A stretch of 64,000 bases of DNA from Lentisphaerae bacterium GWF2_49_21. Lineage in GTDB: Bacteria > Verrucomicrobiota > Lentisphaeria > Victivallales > GWF2-50-93. How positions within the stretch are numbered: position 1 is the stretch's first letter; every line of letters starts with the position of its first letter. The notes below the pieces were generated by a model. The model searched no databases and was not told the DNA's origin. It was given only the letters and a program-made list of their open reading frames with translations. Positions 62,088 to 64,000 of this stretch are shown one piece after another. The translations under genes were made by a program, and so were the position numbers. The stretch is from NCBI GenBank assembly GCA_001804805.1, contig MHBH01000066.1, forward strand, positions 1-64,000, in the 5' to 3' direction.

Positions 62088-62837
62088 ATGAAGAAGGTGA
62101 ATCTGAAATTCCTGACCGTGATGCTTGCGCTGGCTGCATTTTCCATCTCAGCAGCCATGGCCGCCGCAAAGGATGAGAAAAAGGACGCGAAGGACAAGAA
62201 GGAGGAAGGCGAGGGAATCCAGATAAAGCTCGGCAAGGACATCAATCGCGACTGGAAGGATGTGATGTCCGACAAGTATGCGTATGGTCCGAAGCAGGAC
62301 TATGATTCAAAGACGAAAGTCACGCATATCTATCTTCCATACGGGAATAATCTGAAGCTCTACGGTGAAGTCACAGGAAGATTCACGGATCCGGTATCGG
62401 GGCATGTGGCGACATTCCACAGCGTCGACGGGAGCACGAATGCGATACTCACCTACAAGCTGGTCTTCGACAAGCCGATCGGCGATTTCATCCTGGCCGG
62501 CGGACATTTTGAATATGGGCTCAACAGGGACACCTGCGCCGGAGTCGAATTCAGCATCGATGGAAATGCATGGAGGACGATCAGGGAGGTCAAGGGCACT
62601 ACAGACGGAGTCGATGAAGGTACCATTGATTCGATCTCAACTGAAGCCAAGGTCGAAAAGTTGAAGACCAGGACCCTCTACATCAGATATTATTCGCGCA
62701 GCATTAAAAACCCCAAGGAACTCTTTGGTCCCGCACGATGGATCAAGCTCTGGATGGCTGGAGATCCTGCCTGGGGTGATGTGGCGACCACGTTTTTCAA
62801 GATTCAGCCGCAGATTTGGGTGACGGCCGCGAAATGA
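62088..62837 (+). CDS. Secreted hypothetical protein, possible carbohydrate-binding
   Basis: The protein has 249 aa from ATG 62088 (AGAAGG 5 nt upstream); the frame continues upstream within the FHA gene but is a shadow there. A signal peptide (residues 1-25) is followed by a Lys/Glu/Asp-rich linker (KDEKKDAKDKKEEGEG) and a beta-rich domain of about 200 residues with aromatic positions (YGNNLKLYGEVTGRF, FSIDGNAWRTI, ARWIKLWMAG). This pattern suggests a surface-bound sugar-binding or F5/8-like sandwich. I do not recognise the family. Confidence 0.65.
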   Translation: MKKVNLKFLTVMLALAAFSISAAMAAAKDEKKDAKDKKEEGEGIQIKLGKDINRDWKDVMSDKYAYGPKQDYDSKTKVTHIYLPYGNNLKLYGEVTGRFTDPVSGHVATFHSVDGSTNAILTYKLVFDKPIGDFILAGGHFEYGLNRDTCAGVEFSIDGNAWRTIREVKGTTDGVDEGTIDSISTEAKVEKLKTRTLYIRYYSRSIKNPKELFGPARWIKLWMAGDPAWGDVATTFFKIQPQIWVTAAK

Positions 62838-62838
62838 A

Positions 62839-62900
62839 GGTAGGTGCGGGCTTCAGCCTGCACCAGTATTTATGGTACAGCCTGAAGGCCGTACCTGCTT
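62839..62900 (+). repeat. GTAGGTACG-family unit before the GH38-like gene
   Basis: The unit (gtaggtgcgggcttcagcct ... gaaggccgtacctgc) starts 3 nt after a TGA stop and ends 3 nt before the ribosome site of the next gene. Confidence 0.65.
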
Positions 62901-62913
62901 ATAAGGAATTGAA

Positions 62914-64000
62914 ATGAAGACAAAAGTTCATATCGTGGCAAACAACCACATCGACAGGGAATGGACCTACGACGCACAACTGACCAGGATGCTCACCGTG
63001 AAGTTCTTCGAGGACCTCCTCGAGACTTTCAAGAAAATCCCTGACTTCCAGTTCGTGCTGGATTCGCAGGCCGTCCCCCTTGAAGACTATCTCGAAATGT
63101 TTCCGGAAAAGAAAAATCTCCTGAAGAAATTCGTCTCCGCCAAAAGGCTCTGGGCCGGCCCTTGGTATTCCGCGCCCGACTGCTTCTACCTGAACGGCGA
63201 ATCGATCGTCAGGAACCTCCTCGTCGGTCACGAGGTCGCAGAATCATTCGGAAATGTCTCCAAGTTCGGATACACTCCGTTCGGCTGGGGGCAGGTTTCA
63301 CAGCTCCCCCAGATATACGCGGGATTCGGGATCGACAGCGTCTTCTTCTACAGGGGCGCGGACACCATCAAGACCAATTACTATAATTGGATCGGCGCTG
63401 ATGGTACAGGATCCTACTGCATAAAATATCATCGCACAAATTTCTTCGACAAGGTCTTCAGGCCGATGACCAAGAAGAGGGATTCCGTTCCGTGGGACAG
63501 GGAGATCAACTACTGCGGTAACGAAGTGCCTTTCATGTTTTGCAATGAAGGCTACAAGTATGACCACGGATTCGTCGTCGACGGTAAATATCACATCCAG
63601 ATGGACAAGATCGACAAGGCGATTGCTGAATTCGTTGAAAAGGAGAAGAACAATTTTGCAGGCGGAATCGTCCTCGGAATGAACGGCATGGACACCTGCT
63701 TCCCTTCAAAGGAAGGACTCCTCGCCATCGACAAGGTCAAGAAGCAGAAGAACGCAGACTATGATCTCGTCTACAGCAGTCTCGACCAGTTCTCGAAGGA
63801 ACTAAAGGCCGCCGTGAAGAAGAACGGCATCAGGCTTGAATCGCATGCCGGCGAGATGAGGAAGTTCGGACCCGGATTCGGCGGCCCCGGCAAGTCCGAG
63901 GTCAAGAGCACCCACTTCTATCTCGCAGCAACGCGCCCGCGCCAGAAATCCAAAAACGCCAAGGCTGAAAACATGCTCTCGAGGAATGCCGAACCTTTCG
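62914..64000 (+). CDS. GH38-like (alpha-mannosidase-type) protein, truncated by window end
   Basis: The reading frame is open from ATG 62914 (AAGGA 6 nt upstream) to the window end, 362 codons. It resembles the N-terminal domain of GH38 enzymes: KVHIVANNHIDREWT (His/Asp metal ligands), LDSQAVPLEDYL and LLVGHEVAESFG, with GWGQVSQLPQIYAGFGIDSVFFYRG in the active-site region. The family usually has an Asp nucleophile in a D-x-FG motif; here it reads YTPFG, so that residue seems to be Thr. Activity is therefore uncertain. No signal peptide is seen. Confidence 0.8.
   Translation, partial: MKTKVHIVANNHIDREWTYDAQLTRMLTVKFFEDLLETFKKIPDFQFVLDSQAVPLEDYLEMFPEKKNLLKKFVSAKRLWAGPWYSAPDCFYLNGESIVRNLLVGHEVAESFGNVSKFGYTPFGWGQVSQLPQIYAGFGIDSVFFYRGADTIKTNYYNWIGADGTGSYCIKYHRTNFFDKVFRPMTKKRDSVPWDREINYCGNEVPFMFCNEGYKYDHGFVVDGKYHIQMDKIDKAIAEFVEKEKNNFAGGIVLGMNGMDTCFPSKEGLLAIDKVKKQKNADYDLVYSSLDQFSKELKAAVKKNGIRLESHAGEMRKFGPGFGGPGKSEVKSTHFYLAATRPRQKSKNAKAENMLSRNAEPF

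Overview
The window looks like a chromosomal contig from a bacterium of the PVC group, most likely the Lentisphaerota (Victivallales-like). This is an inference from gene content. It has many solitary pseudopilins with an [16 protein letters not shown] start and a C-terminal H-x(8-9)-DG motif. These sit beside GntR/LacI-type regulators, glycoside hydrolases and numerous Gfo/Idh/MocA oxidoreductases. Housekeeping genes are ordinary bacterial ones (tig-clpP-clpX, ftsH, rpsB-tsf, dxs, ppk). No rRNA, CRISPR, phage or transposase gene is visible.

Layout. 1-2.2 kb: a secreted nuclease-fold protein and a DUF4143-type ATPase behind a tandem palindromic operator. 2.2-6.1 kb (minus): FHA protein, ftsH and a Gfo/Idh oxidoreductase. 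6.4-12.5 kb (plus): tig-clpP-clpX, then a tandem NDK-like protein, aspartate aminotransferase and a VOC protein overlapping by 4 nt. 12.6-13.7 kb: a PRC-barrel/CBM48 fusion. 14.6-25.5 kb: sugar and sugar-acid metabolism (Gfo/Idh, cupin, XRE-cupin regulator, KDPG aldolase, SDR, FAD protein, cyclase-family lipoprotein, MgtC, TIM-barrel isomerase, Gfo/Idh, AraC regulator). 25.9-31 kb: tRNA-Arg with a decayed neighbour, rpsB-tsf, a toxin-antitoxin pair, a membrane protein and an RdgC-like protein. 31.2-37 kb: dxs, ppx/gppA-HD and ppk. 37-64 kb: a polysaccharide-utilisation region with seven pseudopilins, three GntR/LacI-like regulators, a GH16, three GH39/GH5-like hydrolases with carbohydrate-binding modules, a triple-FHA protein and a GH38-like protein cut by the window end.

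How the genes may work together. In two places a regulator gene overlaps a pseudopilin gene by ATGA, so sensing of a carbohydrate and production of a surface or secreted pseudopilin appear coupled. Secreted hydrolases and binding proteins lie in the same transcription direction. The Gfo/Idh, isomerase, aldolase and SDR genes would process the released sugars.

The most unusual layer is repeat structure. Several families of short palindromic or inverted-repeat units fill intergenic spaces, often starting at a stop codon. One family (CCGCCATAGCT...AGCGACGGCGG) also occurs inside coding sequence. Four pseudopilins carry an in-frame GC-rich palindromic insert between two copies of the FTLIELL motif, while three neighbouring paralogues lack it. 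A related unit interrupts another repeat at 45629, and GC palindromes break up a tRNA-like copy at 25930. This resembles the idea of protein-coding palindromic elements known from Rickettsia, in an unrelated lineage and at the processing site of a secreted protein.
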